Part shown: one piece after another, positions 6,773 to 15,764 of the stretch
Layout of the letters: every line of letters starts with the position of its first letter
How positions within the stretch are numbered: position 1 is the first letter of the stretch
From: JBBQVO01 sp038211505
Lineage (GTDB): Bacteria > Chloroflexota > Dehalococcoidia > DSTF01 > JACRBR01
Direction: 5' to 3'
DNA: 17,753 nt
Assembly (NCBI GenBank): GCA_038211505.1
Contig: JBBQVO010000054.1
Span: forward strand, 1-17,753
Made by a program: the position numbers and the translations under genes
The notes under the pieces: generated by a model
Told to the model about the DNA's origin: nothing
The model's database searches: none
The model's input: only the letters and a program-made list of their open reading frames with translations

Positions 6773-6790
6773 TTGTGATCGGGATCACAA
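6773..6790. promoter_or_regulatory. CRP/FNR-type palindrome upstream of the SH3/CARDB gene
   Basis: TTGTGATCGGGATCACAA has perfect 8-bp arms around a GG centre. It contains TGTGA-N6-TCACA, the consensus spacing of CRP-family sites. It is centred about 62 bp before the start point predicted from the promoter-like TTGACG (6811-6816) and TACACT (6832-6837), a position typical of class I activation. No regulator gene of this family is in the window. Confidence 0.5.
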
Positions 6791-6810
6791 ACGATGATGC
6801 GTATTGGCGT

Positions 6811-6837
6811 TTGACGTTGATCAGATGCTGCTACACT
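6811..6837 (+). promoter_or_regulatory. Possible promoter of the SH3/CARDB gene
   Basis: TTGACG (6811-6816) and TACACT (6832-6837) are separated by 15 nt, shorter than the usual 17. This is the only promoter-like pair in the leader and it lies just downstream of the CRP/FNR-type palindrome. Confidence 0.35.
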
Positions 6838-6878
6838 ACGCGCGAGTTGGAGAGTGATGTGGTTGGTGTGATCCCCGC

Positions 6879-7916
6879 ATGAATTGGCTGAGCCCGGAAA
6901 CAAGGGCGGCGGTTCTTCGGCACCCGTTTTTTCTCGCCGGACTTTCGGTCGTGGCGCTGCTGGCGCTGACCGCGGGCGTGCTCGTCGTGTTCGACAGCGT
7001 GCGCGGCGGAAGCGCGAGCGGCGGGCCGGCGGTCGTCGTGCAGTCGGAGGGATCGGCGACGGCGGGGCCGGCGGCGAAGACGGCCAGCGCGAGCGGCGTC
7101 AGCGGCGTCACGAAGGCGACGACGACGGTGCGCGGCGCGCCCGGCCAGCGCACGGCGGCGCTCGGCAACGTGCCGTCGAAGTCGACGGTGGAGATCGACG
7201 GCCGCACGACGGACACGCAGTGGGTACGCATCATCTTCCCGCCGAACTCTGAGCTGCACGGCTGGATCGACGCGTCGGAGCTGACGATCACGGGCGATCC
7301 GACGACGCTGGTCGTCGCCACAGCCGAGCCGGCGCCGATCGTCGAATTGCCGACGGAGGCGCCGTCCGCGCGGACGGCGCAGGCGGCGACGCAAGCGGCG
7401 CCTGTCGCAACGCCGACGATCGCTCTCTCGCCGACATCGCTCGCGGGGCGTTTACCGGATCTGGTGGTCGGGACGACGCCGGTGATCACGGGCGGCAAGC
7501 TGTTCGTTACGGTCGTCAATCAAGGGCAGGGCGATTCGAAGGGTGATCTCGTCGTCGCGATCTTCAACTCTGACAGTACGAAGCTGCTTGGCGGCGCGAC
7601 GCTGCCGAACTTCTCGCTGGCGGCCGGCCGCAGCATCGACATCGGCACGGGGCTGGCGGTGACGCAGACCGAGACGCTGGTGATCGTCGTCGATCCGAAC
7701 GGCACCATCGACGAGACGGACAACACGAACAATCGCGTGTCGATCGCGATCGCGGTCGGCGACGCCACGCCGACGCCGAATCCGTTCAGCGGCACGCCGA
7801 CGATCGACGTGAACCCGACGATCATCTCGCTCGCCACCGAGACGGCAGAAGCGATCCGCAATGCCACGGTCATCGCGCTGGCGACGGAGACCGCCGCGGC
7901 CGAACCGCCGCAGTAG
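6879..7916 (+). CDS. Membrane-anchored protein with bacterial SH3 and CARDB domains
   Basis: 345 residues. A short cytoplasmic N-terminus is followed by one membrane helix at about 15-38 (FFLAGLSVVALLALTAGVLVVF), so most of the protein is outside the cell. An Ala/Gly/Ser-rich linker leads to an SH3b domain at about 83-135 (ATTTVRGAPGQRTAALGNVPSKS, then WVRIIFPPNSELHGWIDASEL). After a second linker comes a CARDB-type Ig-like domain at about 190-290 (LPDLVVGTTPVITGGKLFVTVVNQGQG and DPNGTIDETDNTNNRVSI). The tail is a Thr/Ala-rich stretch with repeated LATETA. SH3b domains usually bind peptidoglycan or peptides and CARDB mediates adhesion, so an envelope role is inferred. No enzyme is present. 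No in-frame start lies upstream of the ATG (TGA at 6855) and there is no Shine-Dalgarno sequence near it. Confidence 0.85.
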   Translation: MNWLSPETRAAVLRHPFFLAGLSVVALLALTAGVLVVFDSVRGGSASGGPAVVVQSEGSATAGPAAKTASASGVSGVTKATTTVRGAPGQRTAALGNVPSKSTVEIDGRTTDTQWVRIIFPPNSELHGWIDASELTITGDPTTLVVATAEPAPIVELPTEAPSARTAQAATQAAPVATPTIALSPTSLAGRLPDLVVGTTPVITGGKLFVTVVNQGQGDSKGDLVVAIFNSDSTKLLGGATLPNFSLAAGRSIDIGTGLAVTQTETLVIVVDPNGTIDETDNTNNRVSIAIAVGDATPTPNPFSGTPTIDVNPTIISLATETAEAIRNATVIALATETAAAEPPQ

Positions 7917-7943
7917 GCGATTGGCTGCGTGTGCCCCGCAGGG

Positions 7944-8072
7944 ACAGGCGAGCGCGGCTATCCTACGCGCCTGCGCACAGTCGAGGGCGGCTATCCCACA
8001 CGCGTTCGAGGACAGCCGGGGGCGGCTATCCTACGTCGGCCGGGACAGCTGAGGGCATCGTCCTGCGCGGGG
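7944..8072. repeat. Degenerate tandem repeat, 33-35 bp unit, 4 copies
   Basis: Units begin at 7944, 7977, 8012 and 8045 (spacing 33, 35, 33). Each opens with ACAG followed by a (C/T)GAGGG-like box. The first three share GCGGCTATCC, and the fourth is partial and diverged. The array fills most of the gap 7917-8179, and the GGCGGCTA core recurs at 8105-8111 in front of the TACAAT at 8110-8115. No ORF of substance runs through it. Confidence 0.65.
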
Positions 8073-8109
8073 TGACGTGAGCTTGTGGCGGCGCGCGGTC
8101 GCTGGCGGC

Positions 8110-8115
8110 TACAAT
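8110..8115 (+). promoter_or_regulatory. Possible -10 element upstream of the dinB-like/dnaG/rpoD cluster
   Basis: TACAAT within GGCTACAATAGG, 65 nt upstream of the DinB-like ATG. No good -35 at 16-18 nt is present (nearest TTGTGG is 21 nt away), so this is tentative. Confidence 0.3.
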
Positions 8116-8179
8116 AGGCCATTCCTGAAACCCATGTTCTATACCCCGCTCGCACGACGGTGAGGATCACCGGACGAAG

Positions 8180-8683
8180 ATGGCTGTTTCGTCGCTGATG
8201 TCGGAGTTGCAGGGAAGCCGCGAGTTTCTCTTCGGCGCAATCAAGGGATTGAACGAAGAGCAGTTTCGCTATGTCCCGGCGTCCGAGACGTGGAGCATCG
8301 CCGCGCATCTGGCGCACGTGCTTCGCATCGAGCGCGTGCTCGTCGAACGCGCGCGGGCCGCGCTCGTCGAAGATGAGCCGTTCATGGCAAGCACACGCGT
8401 GGCGAACGACGATGATCCTGCGCTAGCTCAGCATCTCGCGGTGCCGCAGATGATCCATGGCATGCTCAACGCCCGGCGTGAGATGGAAGACGTGCTGGCG
8501 CGCTGCGACGATGCGGCGCTGGCGCGAGCGATCATGCACGAACGCATCGGGCGGATGACGATCGGCGAGATCGCGGAGAAGGTGGCGGCGCACGAACGCG
8601 AGCATGCGGAGGAAGTCGTCAAGATCGCGCGACAAGCGCCGACCTCCGGCCGGGTAATTATTCCTCTCACACGACGTTCTTAG
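8180..8683 (+). CDS. DinB-superfamily (DinB_2-like) protein
   Basis: 167 residues, typical for the DinB/YfiT four-helix-bundle family. Many of its members are metal-dependent thiol transferases or proteins of unknown role. The N-terminal helix and ETWSIAAHLAHVLRIER motif (about 36-52) and the later EKVAAHEREHAEEVVKI motif (about 132-148) carry the histidines that would form the metal site. It is unrelated to DNA polymerase IV despite the name. The gene ends 12 bp before dnaG on the same strand, so it is probably first in that transcription unit. The Shine-Dalgarno sequence is weak (TGAGGATC, 12 nt away). Substrate unknown. Confidence 0.85.
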   Translation: MAVSSLMSELQGSREFLFGAIKGLNEEQFRYVPASETWSIAAHLAHVLRIERVLVERARAALVEDEPFMASTRVANDDDPALAQHLAVPQMIHGMLNARREMEDVLARCDDAALARAIMHERIGRMTIGEIAEKVAAHEREHAEEVVKIARQAPTSGRVIIPLTRRS

Positions 8684-8695
8684 GATGGGTCGAGT

Positions 8696-10647
8696 ATGAG
8701 CGCCGTCGAAGAGATCAAGCAGCGGATCGACATCGTCGATCTCATCTCGCAGTTCGCGACGCTGAGGCGGGCGGGGCGGAATTACACCGCGCTCTGTCCG
8801 TTTCACAGCGAACGCACGGCGTCGTTCCATGTGGATCCCGCGCGGCAGAGCTGGCACTGCTTCGGCGCCTGCAGCACCGGAGGCGACATCTTCTCATTCG
8901 TGATGAAGAAGGACGGCTGCGACTTCCGCGAAGCGCTGCGCGTGCTCGGCGAGCAGGCGGGCGTCGAGCCGGAGACGCGGGAGCACACGCAGGAAGACGC
9001 GCATCGGGCGCGCATGTTCGAGATCAACGAAGCCGCGGCGGCGTTCTTCCATTCGATGCTGGCCGTGCGCGAAGGGCCGTTCGCCGAGAAGGCGGGGGTC
9101 GCGCGGGATTATCTGGCGGAGCGCGGGATGGCGGAGAAGTCGGTCGAGGTGTTCCATCTCGGCTACGCGCCGAATAGCTGGGATGCGCTGACGAAGTTTC
9201 TCGCCGGCCGCGGCATCTCCGAAGCCGAAGCGGCGACCGCTGGGCTGGCGATCGAACGCGAGGGCGCGGCCGACCACAGCGGCTACGACCGCTTCCGGCA
9301 CCGGCTGATGTTTCCGATTCGCGACGATCGCGGGCGGATCGCCGGGTTCGGCGGGCGGCTGCTGCCGGGCGAGGCGCTCGGCTCGGGCGAGCATCAGCCG
9401 AAGTACGTCAACACGTCGCAGTCGCCGATCTTCGATAAGGGCGCGATCCTGTACGGGCTCGATGTCGCGAAGGAGTCGATCCGCGGCGAAGGGCGGGCGG
9501 TGATCGTCGAAGGCTACATGGACGCGATCGCGGCGCATGAGCATGGCTACGCGAACGTCGTCGCGTCGATGGGAACGGCGCTGACGGAGCGGCAGGTGGC
9601 GATGCTGAAGCGCCACGCGTCGACGCTGGTGCTGGCGCTCGACGCCGACAACGCGGGCGGTGAGGCGACAATCAAGAGCGCGTACGAGATCGTCAACAAC
9701 AGCCGCCGCAGCCGGGCGGTGCCGAACTCGCGCGGCATCGTGCGGCAGGTGGATTCGATCGACATCGACCTGCGCGTGCTGCGGATGCCGGAGGGTCGCG
9801 ACCCGGACGACGTGATCCGCAAGGAGCCCGCGCTATGGTCGGAGCTCGTCGAGAACGCGCAGCCGGTGCTCGATCATCTGTTTGATGTGGCGGCGGCGCG
9901 TCATGACTTGACGTTGCCGCGCGAGCGGTCGGCGGCGGTCGCTGAGCTGGCGCCGATCATCGCGCTGACGGCGGATCGCGTCGTGCAGTCACACTACTTG
10001 CAGAAGCTGGCGCGGATGGCCAAGGTCGATGAGTCGACCCTGCGGCTCGAACTGCGGCCGCCGGCGCGAATGCGGGCGCCGGGCGAGGCGCCATCGCCGG
10101 TGTCGGCGCCTGTGCGAGACACGCGCGATCGGCGTGAGGAGTTTTGTCTCGCTTTGCTTTTCAAGTATCCTGAGCTACGCGCTGAGGGTATCGGCATCGA
10201 GTCCGAACTCTTCGGCCAAAGCGAGAACCGCACACTGTTCGAGTCCTGGGTCGGATGGGCGGATGATGGGGCGTCGTTTGGCCGATCGCTTACACCGGAC
10301 ATACGTCCACAGTACGAGCACATCGCGTCTCTCGACCTTCCCGCATACGACACCGACGACGCCGTCAAAGCGCTGAGCTCCACCGTGTGGGGCATCGAGC
10401 AGCAACGGCTACGACTCGTCAAACGTGCGAACGCCGCCGTGCTCGCCGATTTCGGCACGCAGGACGGTGCGCAGATCGCAGAACGTGCGCGCGCGAATTG
10501 GGAGACCGGCGCCAACATCGAGCACACCGCCGAAGATGAGGCTGATCCCGCAGCGGCCTTTGTCAAAGACATGGAAGCCGGTCTGAAGGTTCACCAGCGA
10601 TTGCTGGATCAGCGCGATGCCGCGCACCCTGCGCGGCGAGGTGGTGA

Positions 10648-10651
<4 letters not shown>
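8696..10651 (+). CDS. dnaG: DNA primase DnaG
   Basis: 651 residues, full length. It makes RNA primers at the replication fork. The N-terminal zinc-binding domain has C34, H37, C55 and C59 (CPFHSERTASFHVD then WHCFGACSTGGD). The catalytic core has RDYLAERGM and GGRLLPG landmarks. The TOPRIM domain starts at about 268, with E272 in VEGYMD and the acidic pair D316/D318 in LALDADNAGG. The C-terminal region after about 430 is the poorly conserved helicase-interaction part. The ATG is preceded by AGGATGGG. The stop overlaps the rpoD start as ATGA, so the two are translationally coupled, a reduced form of the rpsU-dnaG-rpoD macromolecular synthesis operon. Confidence 0.97.
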
Positions 10652-12195
<1,544 letters not shown>

Positions 12196-12238
12196 CGGGC
12201 GGAGTCGCTGATGGCGGCTCGCCTCGTAAGGAACATCC

Positions 12239-12466
12239 ATGCCACTCTATGAATACTACTGTCGCAAGTGCGCCGTGAAGTTCGAAGTGCTGCGTCCGAT
12301 GCAGGATGCCGATGTCGCGGCGACGTGCCCTGAGGGTCACGCGAATGCAGCTCGGACGCTGTCGATGTTCGCGACGGTCACGGCCGGTGGCAGCGATGTA
12401 CCATCGATGCCGTCGTCGGGTGGTGGTTGCGGATGCGGCGGCGGCGGATGTGGCTGCGGGCGGTAG
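12239..12466 (+). CDS. FmdB-family small zinc ribbon protein
   Basis: 75 residues. It begins MPLYEYYCRKCAVKFEVLRPM, the hallmark of FmdB-type regulatory zinc ribbons (one CxxC at C8/C11). The second CxxC, normally CPxC, is altered here to a single Cys in ATCPEGH, so the zinc site may be completed by His or be partial. The C-terminus is a Gly/Cys-rich tail (GGGCGCGGGGCGCGR). The family's role is poorly defined. AAGGAA lies 5 nt before the ATG. It follows rpoD by 43 bp and may share its transcript. Confidence 0.85.
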   Translation: MPLYEYYCRKCAVKFEVLRPMQDADVAATCPEGHANAARTLSMFATVTAGGSDVPSMPSSGGGCGCGGGGCGCGR

Positions 12467-12761
12467 GTGCGGGGACGCGCGCACCAGCGCGATGTTTGTC
12501 TTCGGCCCGCGCCGCGGCCGATTCATTCGACCCATCCAGGCCGATGCGGTTCCGCGGCAAGCATGCGCCGCGGGACTGCACCGGCCCTTGTCTCCGAAGA
12601 GATGCCACGGGCACCTGCGGTTCTTCGCTGCGCTCAGAATGACACGTTGGGAAGCGCGCCGATATTGAAATCGCATTGCCGGCCAACGCGGGCCGCCACA
12701 TGGGGCCGCGCCGACACGTGGTACGTACCGCCGTTGCAACAGAGTGGATGCACGCGCGCGA
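12467..12761. other. Intergenic region between convergent genes, with REP-like repeat
   Basis: This 295-bp gap between the convergent zinc-ribbon gene and nrdJ holds one copy of the 24-bp dispersed repeat. I see no credible gene and no clear intrinsic terminator with a U-run for either neighbour. Open frames across it include CHSERSEEP, the translated-repeat signature. Confidence 0.6.
12621..12644. repeat. Dispersed REP-like repeat, copy 2
   Basis: Identical over 24 bp to 6441-6464, same orientation, in the gap between two convergent genes. The flanks on both sides differ from copy 1, so the mobile or conserved unit is short or the flanks have decayed. Confidence 0.8.
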
Positions 12762-15488
12762 TCAGCAGCGGGTGTAGCCGCAGTTGCGGCAGCCGAAGCA
12801 GCCTTCGGCGAAGATGAGGATCGAGCCGCAGTCGGGGCAGGCGAGGCCGGTGCTTGTTTCGGCGGCGCTGCGTTGCGCTGCCGTTGTCGTCGACGCCGGC
12901 GGCGTGCTGGCGGTCGGCGCATCGGTCGACTTCGCGCGAGAACCGGAGGCGGCGGCGCGGCCGCGGGCGCGCTTTGATGCTGATGCGGCGGGGGCTGGCA
13001 GCGCCGGGGCGCTGGCCGGCGCGGTTCCGGCGAGGAAGCGCAGGTCGAGCCAGCGGAAGATGTAGTCGACGAGCGATGTCGCGGCCGGGATGTCGCGGTT
13101 GCCGGTGAGGCCGGCCGGCTCGAAGTGGACCCCACGAAACTTCTCCACGAGATTGCGCAGCGGCACGCCGTACTGCAACGCGACGGACGTCAGCACGGCG
13201 ACCGAGTCCATCAGACCGCGGATGGTCGACCCCTCCTTCGAGATGTTGACGAAGATCTCGCCGGGCGCGCCGTCGTCGTAGAGGCCGACGGTCACGTAGC
13301 CCTCCTGCTCGCCGACGCGGAACTTGTGCGTGATCGATCGCCGCTCGTCAGGCAGATGGCGACGGTACGGCGCGCCGGCGGGCCGCGGCTCCGTCGAGGC
13401 GTGCGGCGCCGGGTGCGCCGCCGTCATCACATCATCGAAGCCGAGCGCGATCTCGGCGGCGGCCGCCTCCATCTGTTCGGGGCCGCGCGCCGTGGCGTGC
13501 GAGAGCACCTGCTGGTCGCGCGATCCGTCGCGATAGACGGTGATGCCCTTGCAGCCTTCGCGATAGGCCATGAGGTACGCGCGCTCGACGTCGTCGGTCG
13601 TCGCGTCGTTGCGGAAGTTGATCGTCTTGCTGACGGCGTTGTCGGTGTGGCGCTGGAAGGCGGCCTGCATCCGCACGTGCCATTCGGGATCGATGTCGTG
13701 CGACGTGCGGAAGATTTCCTTCGCCCACGACGGCACATCGTCGCGATCGGCGATGCTGGCGCCTGCGGCCAAACCTTCGGCGAGATCGTCGCTGTAGAAG
13801 CCGGCCGCCGCGGCGGTTTCGCGGAACGTTGTGTTCACTTCGGGCAGTTGGGTGACCTTCGACGGATCATTGCGATCGAGGTAGTGCTGGCGCATGAAGG
13901 CGAGCGCGAACGCCGGCTCGATGCCGCCGGAGCAGTCGGCGATGATGCTCAGCGTGCCGGTCGGCGCGATCGTCGTGCGCGTCGAGTTGCGATAGCGCGG
14001 ACCGCCGCGCGGATCGCCGGCGGCGGGATCGTAAATCGATCCGCTCCACGCCGGAAATACGCCACGCTCAGCGGCGAGCGCGATCGACGCGTCGTCGGCG
14101 TGACGCTGGATGAATGACATCATCTCGGCGGCGAGCGCGAGCGCGTCGCCGGAGTCGTAGCGGATGCGCAGCTTGAACAGCAGATCCGCCCAGCCCATGA
14201 CGCCGAGGCCGATCTTGCGCGTCTGCTTCGTCATCGCGTCAATCTCGGCGATCGGATAGCGATTCTGATCGATGACGTCATCGAGGAAGCGCACGCAGAT
14301 CGGGATCGCGGCGGCGAGCTCATCCCAATCGAACTCGACGGCTGCCTCCCGGTGGCGGCCGTTGGCTCCGTTGCGGCGGCGCAACTTGCCGTTCGTGGCG
14401 GTCGCCGCGCGCTCGCGCGTGAATCGCGAGAGGTTGATCGAGCCGAGATTGCACGATTCGTACGGGAGCAGCGGCTGCTCGCCGCACGGGTTCGTCGCTT
14501 CGATGGCGCCGAGACGCGGTGTCGGGTTGTCGCGGTTGATGCGATCGAGGAAGACGAGACCGGGATCGCCGTTGCGCCAGGCGTTAGCCACGATCTGGCG
14601 GAAGATGTTGCGCGCGTTGCGGCGTCCGGCGACCGAGTGCGTGCGCGGGTTGACGAGATCGTACTGCTCGTCGCGCTCGACGGCCTGCATGAAGCGCTCG
14701 GTGACGGCGACGCTGATGTTGAAGTTCTGCAGCGTCGTCATATCCGACTTCACGTTGATGAACGCTTCGATGTCCGGGTGGTCGATGCTGAGGATCGCCA
14801 TGTTCGCGCCGCGCCGGGTGCCGCCCTGTTTGATCGATTCTGTGGCGGCGTCGTAGACGCGCATGAACGACGTCGGGCCGCTGGCGACGCCGCCGGTCGA
14901 GGCGACGATATCGCCGGCGGGGCGCAGGCGGCTGAACGCGAAGCCGGTACCCCCGCCGCTCTGGTGGATCATCGCCGTGTCCTTGAGCGACTGGAAGATG
15001 CCCTCCATCGAATCGGGCACGGGCAGCACGAAGCAGGCCGAGAGCTGCTGCATCGCGCGGCCGGCGTTGCCGAGCGTCGGAGAGTTCGGCAGGAATCGCA
15101 ACGAGGCGATCAGGTCGAAGAACTGCGCCTCGTATCGGGCGACTACGCTCTCGGCCTCTGACGGCGCGACGTATGCCGCCTCCGCCTCGGCGATGTTGTG
15201 AGCGACGCGGCGCACGAGATCACCCGGAGTTTCCGCGAGAGCGCCGGTTGCGTCCTTCGCGAGATAACGGCGTTCGAGGACGATGCGTGCGTTGTCGGAG
15301 AGGTTCATCGCGGCTTTGGGCTGGGCGGTGGTTCGACGCGTTGGTGGGGACGTCGCGCGGCGCCGGGCGGCCGTTCGCGCGCGCGTTTTCGTAGCGCGAG
15401 CGCGCCCGTCGGCGGCGAATCCGCTCGTCGCTTGCGGGGAGCCGGCGGTGCTGAGCCAGGCGGGTGGCCGCGGGCGATCATCAGCCAT
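12762..15488 (-). CDS. nrdJ: Vitamin B12-dependent (class II) ribonucleoside-diphosphate reductase
   Basis: 908 residues from the ATG at 15486-15488. It reduces ribonucleotides to deoxyribonucleotides with adenosylcobalamin as the radical source, so it works with or without oxygen. In numbering from a TTG two codons upstream, the redox cysteines are C154 (LSACF) and C348 (ESCNLGSINLSRF). The thiyl-radical C337 and E339 are in NPCGEQ. Near the C-terminus is a TSCPD-type domain (GEIFVNISKEGSTIRGLMDSVA), then a four-Cys zinc module ending YTRC. A low-complexity basic loop sits at about 360-390. The first 60 residues are Arg/Ala/Thr-rich, and an internal ATG at 15308 (MNLSDNARIVLERRYL) matches the usual family start. 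I prefer the longer form because a TATACT lies 7 nt before the upstream ATG. Confidence 0.95.
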   Translation of the reverse strand: MADDRPRPPAWLSTAGSPQATSGFAADGRARATKTRARTAARRRATSPPTRRTTAQPKAAMNLSDNARIVLERRYLAKDATGALAETPGDLVRRVAHNIAEAEAAYVAPSEAESVVARYEAQFFDLIASLRFLPNSPTLGNAGRAMQQLSACFVLPVPDSMEGIFQSLKDTAMIHQSGGGTGFAFSRLRPAGDIVASTGGVASGPTSFMRVYDAATESIKQGGTRRGANMAILSIDHPDIEAFINVKSDMTTLQNFNISVAVTERFMQAVERDEQYDLVNPRTHSVAGRRNARNIFRQIVANAWRNGDPGLVFLDRINRDNPTPRLGAIEATNPCGEQPLLPYESCNLGSINLSRFTRERAATATNGKLRRRNGANGRHREAAVEFDWDELAAAIPICVRFLDDVIDQNRYPIAEIDAMTKQTRKIGLGVMGWADLLFKLRIRYDSGDALALAAEMMSFIQRHADDASIALAAERGVFPAWSGSIYDPAAGDPRGGPRYRNSTRTTIAPTGTLSIIADCSGGIEPAFALAFMRQHYLDRNDPSKVTQLPEVNTTFRETAAAAGFYSDDLAEGLAAGASIADRDDVPSWAKEIFRTSHDIDPEWHVRMQAAFQRHTDNAVSKTINFRNDATTDDVERAYLMAYREGCKGITVYRDGSRDQQVLSHATARGPEQMEAAAAEIALGFDDVMTAAHPAPHASTEPRPAGAPYRRHLPDERRSITHKFRVGEQEGYVTVGLYDDGAPGEIFVNISKEGSTIRGLMDSVAVLTSVALQYGVPLRNLVEKFRGVHFEPAGLTGNRDIPAATSLVDYIFRWLDLRFLAGTAPASAPALPAPAASASKRARGRAAASGSRAKSTDAPTASTPPASTTTAAQRSAAETSTGLACPDCGSILIFAEGCFGCRNCGYTRC

Positions 15489-15495
15489 GGCCAAC

Positions 15496-15501
15496 AGTAT
15501 A
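15496..15501 (-). promoter_or_regulatory. -10 element of nrdJ, predicted leaderless transcript
   Basis: On the minus strand, TGGTATACT (extended -10, TATACT at 15501-15496) is followed by seven bases and then the nrdJ ATG. Transcription would start at or next to the A of ATG. There is no Shine-Dalgarno sequence. The expected -35 position falls at the edge of the heptamer repeat. Confidence 0.6.
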
Positions 15502-15517
15502 CCAGAACGTTAGTGCG

Positions 15518-15564
15518 GATTGGTGATTGGTGATTGGTGATTGGTGATTGGTGATTGGTGATTG
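15518..15564. repeat. Heptamer tandem repeat (GATTGGT)6 plus partial copy
   Basis: Six perfect units of GATTGGT start at 15518, 15525, 15532, 15539, 15546 and 15553, followed by GATTG at 15560-15564. GC content and codon style change across this repeat. Short heptamer arrays are known from cyanobacterial genomes (STRR sequences) and occur elsewhere too. Confidence 0.95.
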
Positions 15565-15570
15565 AGATGT

Positions 15571-15738
15571 CTAGGTTAATTGCTTCCAGAGTCTCCCAAA
15601 AAAGGTTTGGCGGGATTTTGCCAATGTCCAACGATCGAGTAATATCTCTTTCATTAGTTCTCGGCTGGTGATCTGTTCGATCGACATGATCTCGACTAAG
15701 TATTTTTCGGTCTCATCGTCTAATTCCAAGCTCAGCAT
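15571..15738 (-). CDS. Small protein of unknown function, coupled to the nicotinamidase-like gene
   Basis: 55 residues from the ATG at 15736-15738, chosen because GGGAGG lies 7 nt before it. An upstream ATG at 15765 overlaps the nicotinamidase-like stop as TAATG and would give 64 residues. I do not recognise a named family. The start MLSLELDDETEKYLVEIMSIEQITSRELMKEILLDRW has a short strand followed by two amphipathic helices, which resembles ribbon-helix-helix or antitoxin-like small proteins. No toxin gene is next to it. AT-rich codon use matches the genes to its right, not nrdJ. A 12-bp tandem duplication (TAAATCTAATGG-like) lies at its start. Confidence 0.65.
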   Translation of the reverse strand: MLSLELDDETEKYLVEIMSIEQITSRELMKEILLDRWTLAKSRQTFFGRLWKQLT

Positions 15739-15764
15739 TGGATGTCCTCCCATTAGATTTACCA

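Noticed and set aside
6297..6788. 163-residue minus-strand frame upstream of bioB
   Set aside because: Contains the SERSEES string from a translated REP-like repeat and is Arg/Pro-rich throughout. No start signal or domain.
13125..14117. 330-residue plus-strand frame inside nrdJ
   Set aside because: Shadow of nrdJ: low-complexity Arg/Val/Ala composition, no domain, whereas the minus strand encodes a full-length reductase.
14300..14420. Possible intein or inserted element in nrdJ
   Set aside because: The extra residues near 360-390 are a short basic low-complexity loop without intein splicing or endonuclease motifs. The catalytic motifs on both sides are intact.
15518..15564. CRISPR-like array
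   Set aside because: The repeat unit is 7 bp with no spacers. The 33-35 bp units at 7944-8072 are also contiguous without unique spacers, and no cas gene is present.
15571..15738. Toxin-antitoxin antitoxin
   Set aside because: The fold guess fits, but no toxin-like gene is adjacent. The neighbour is a nicotinamidase-like enzyme with complete catalytic residues.
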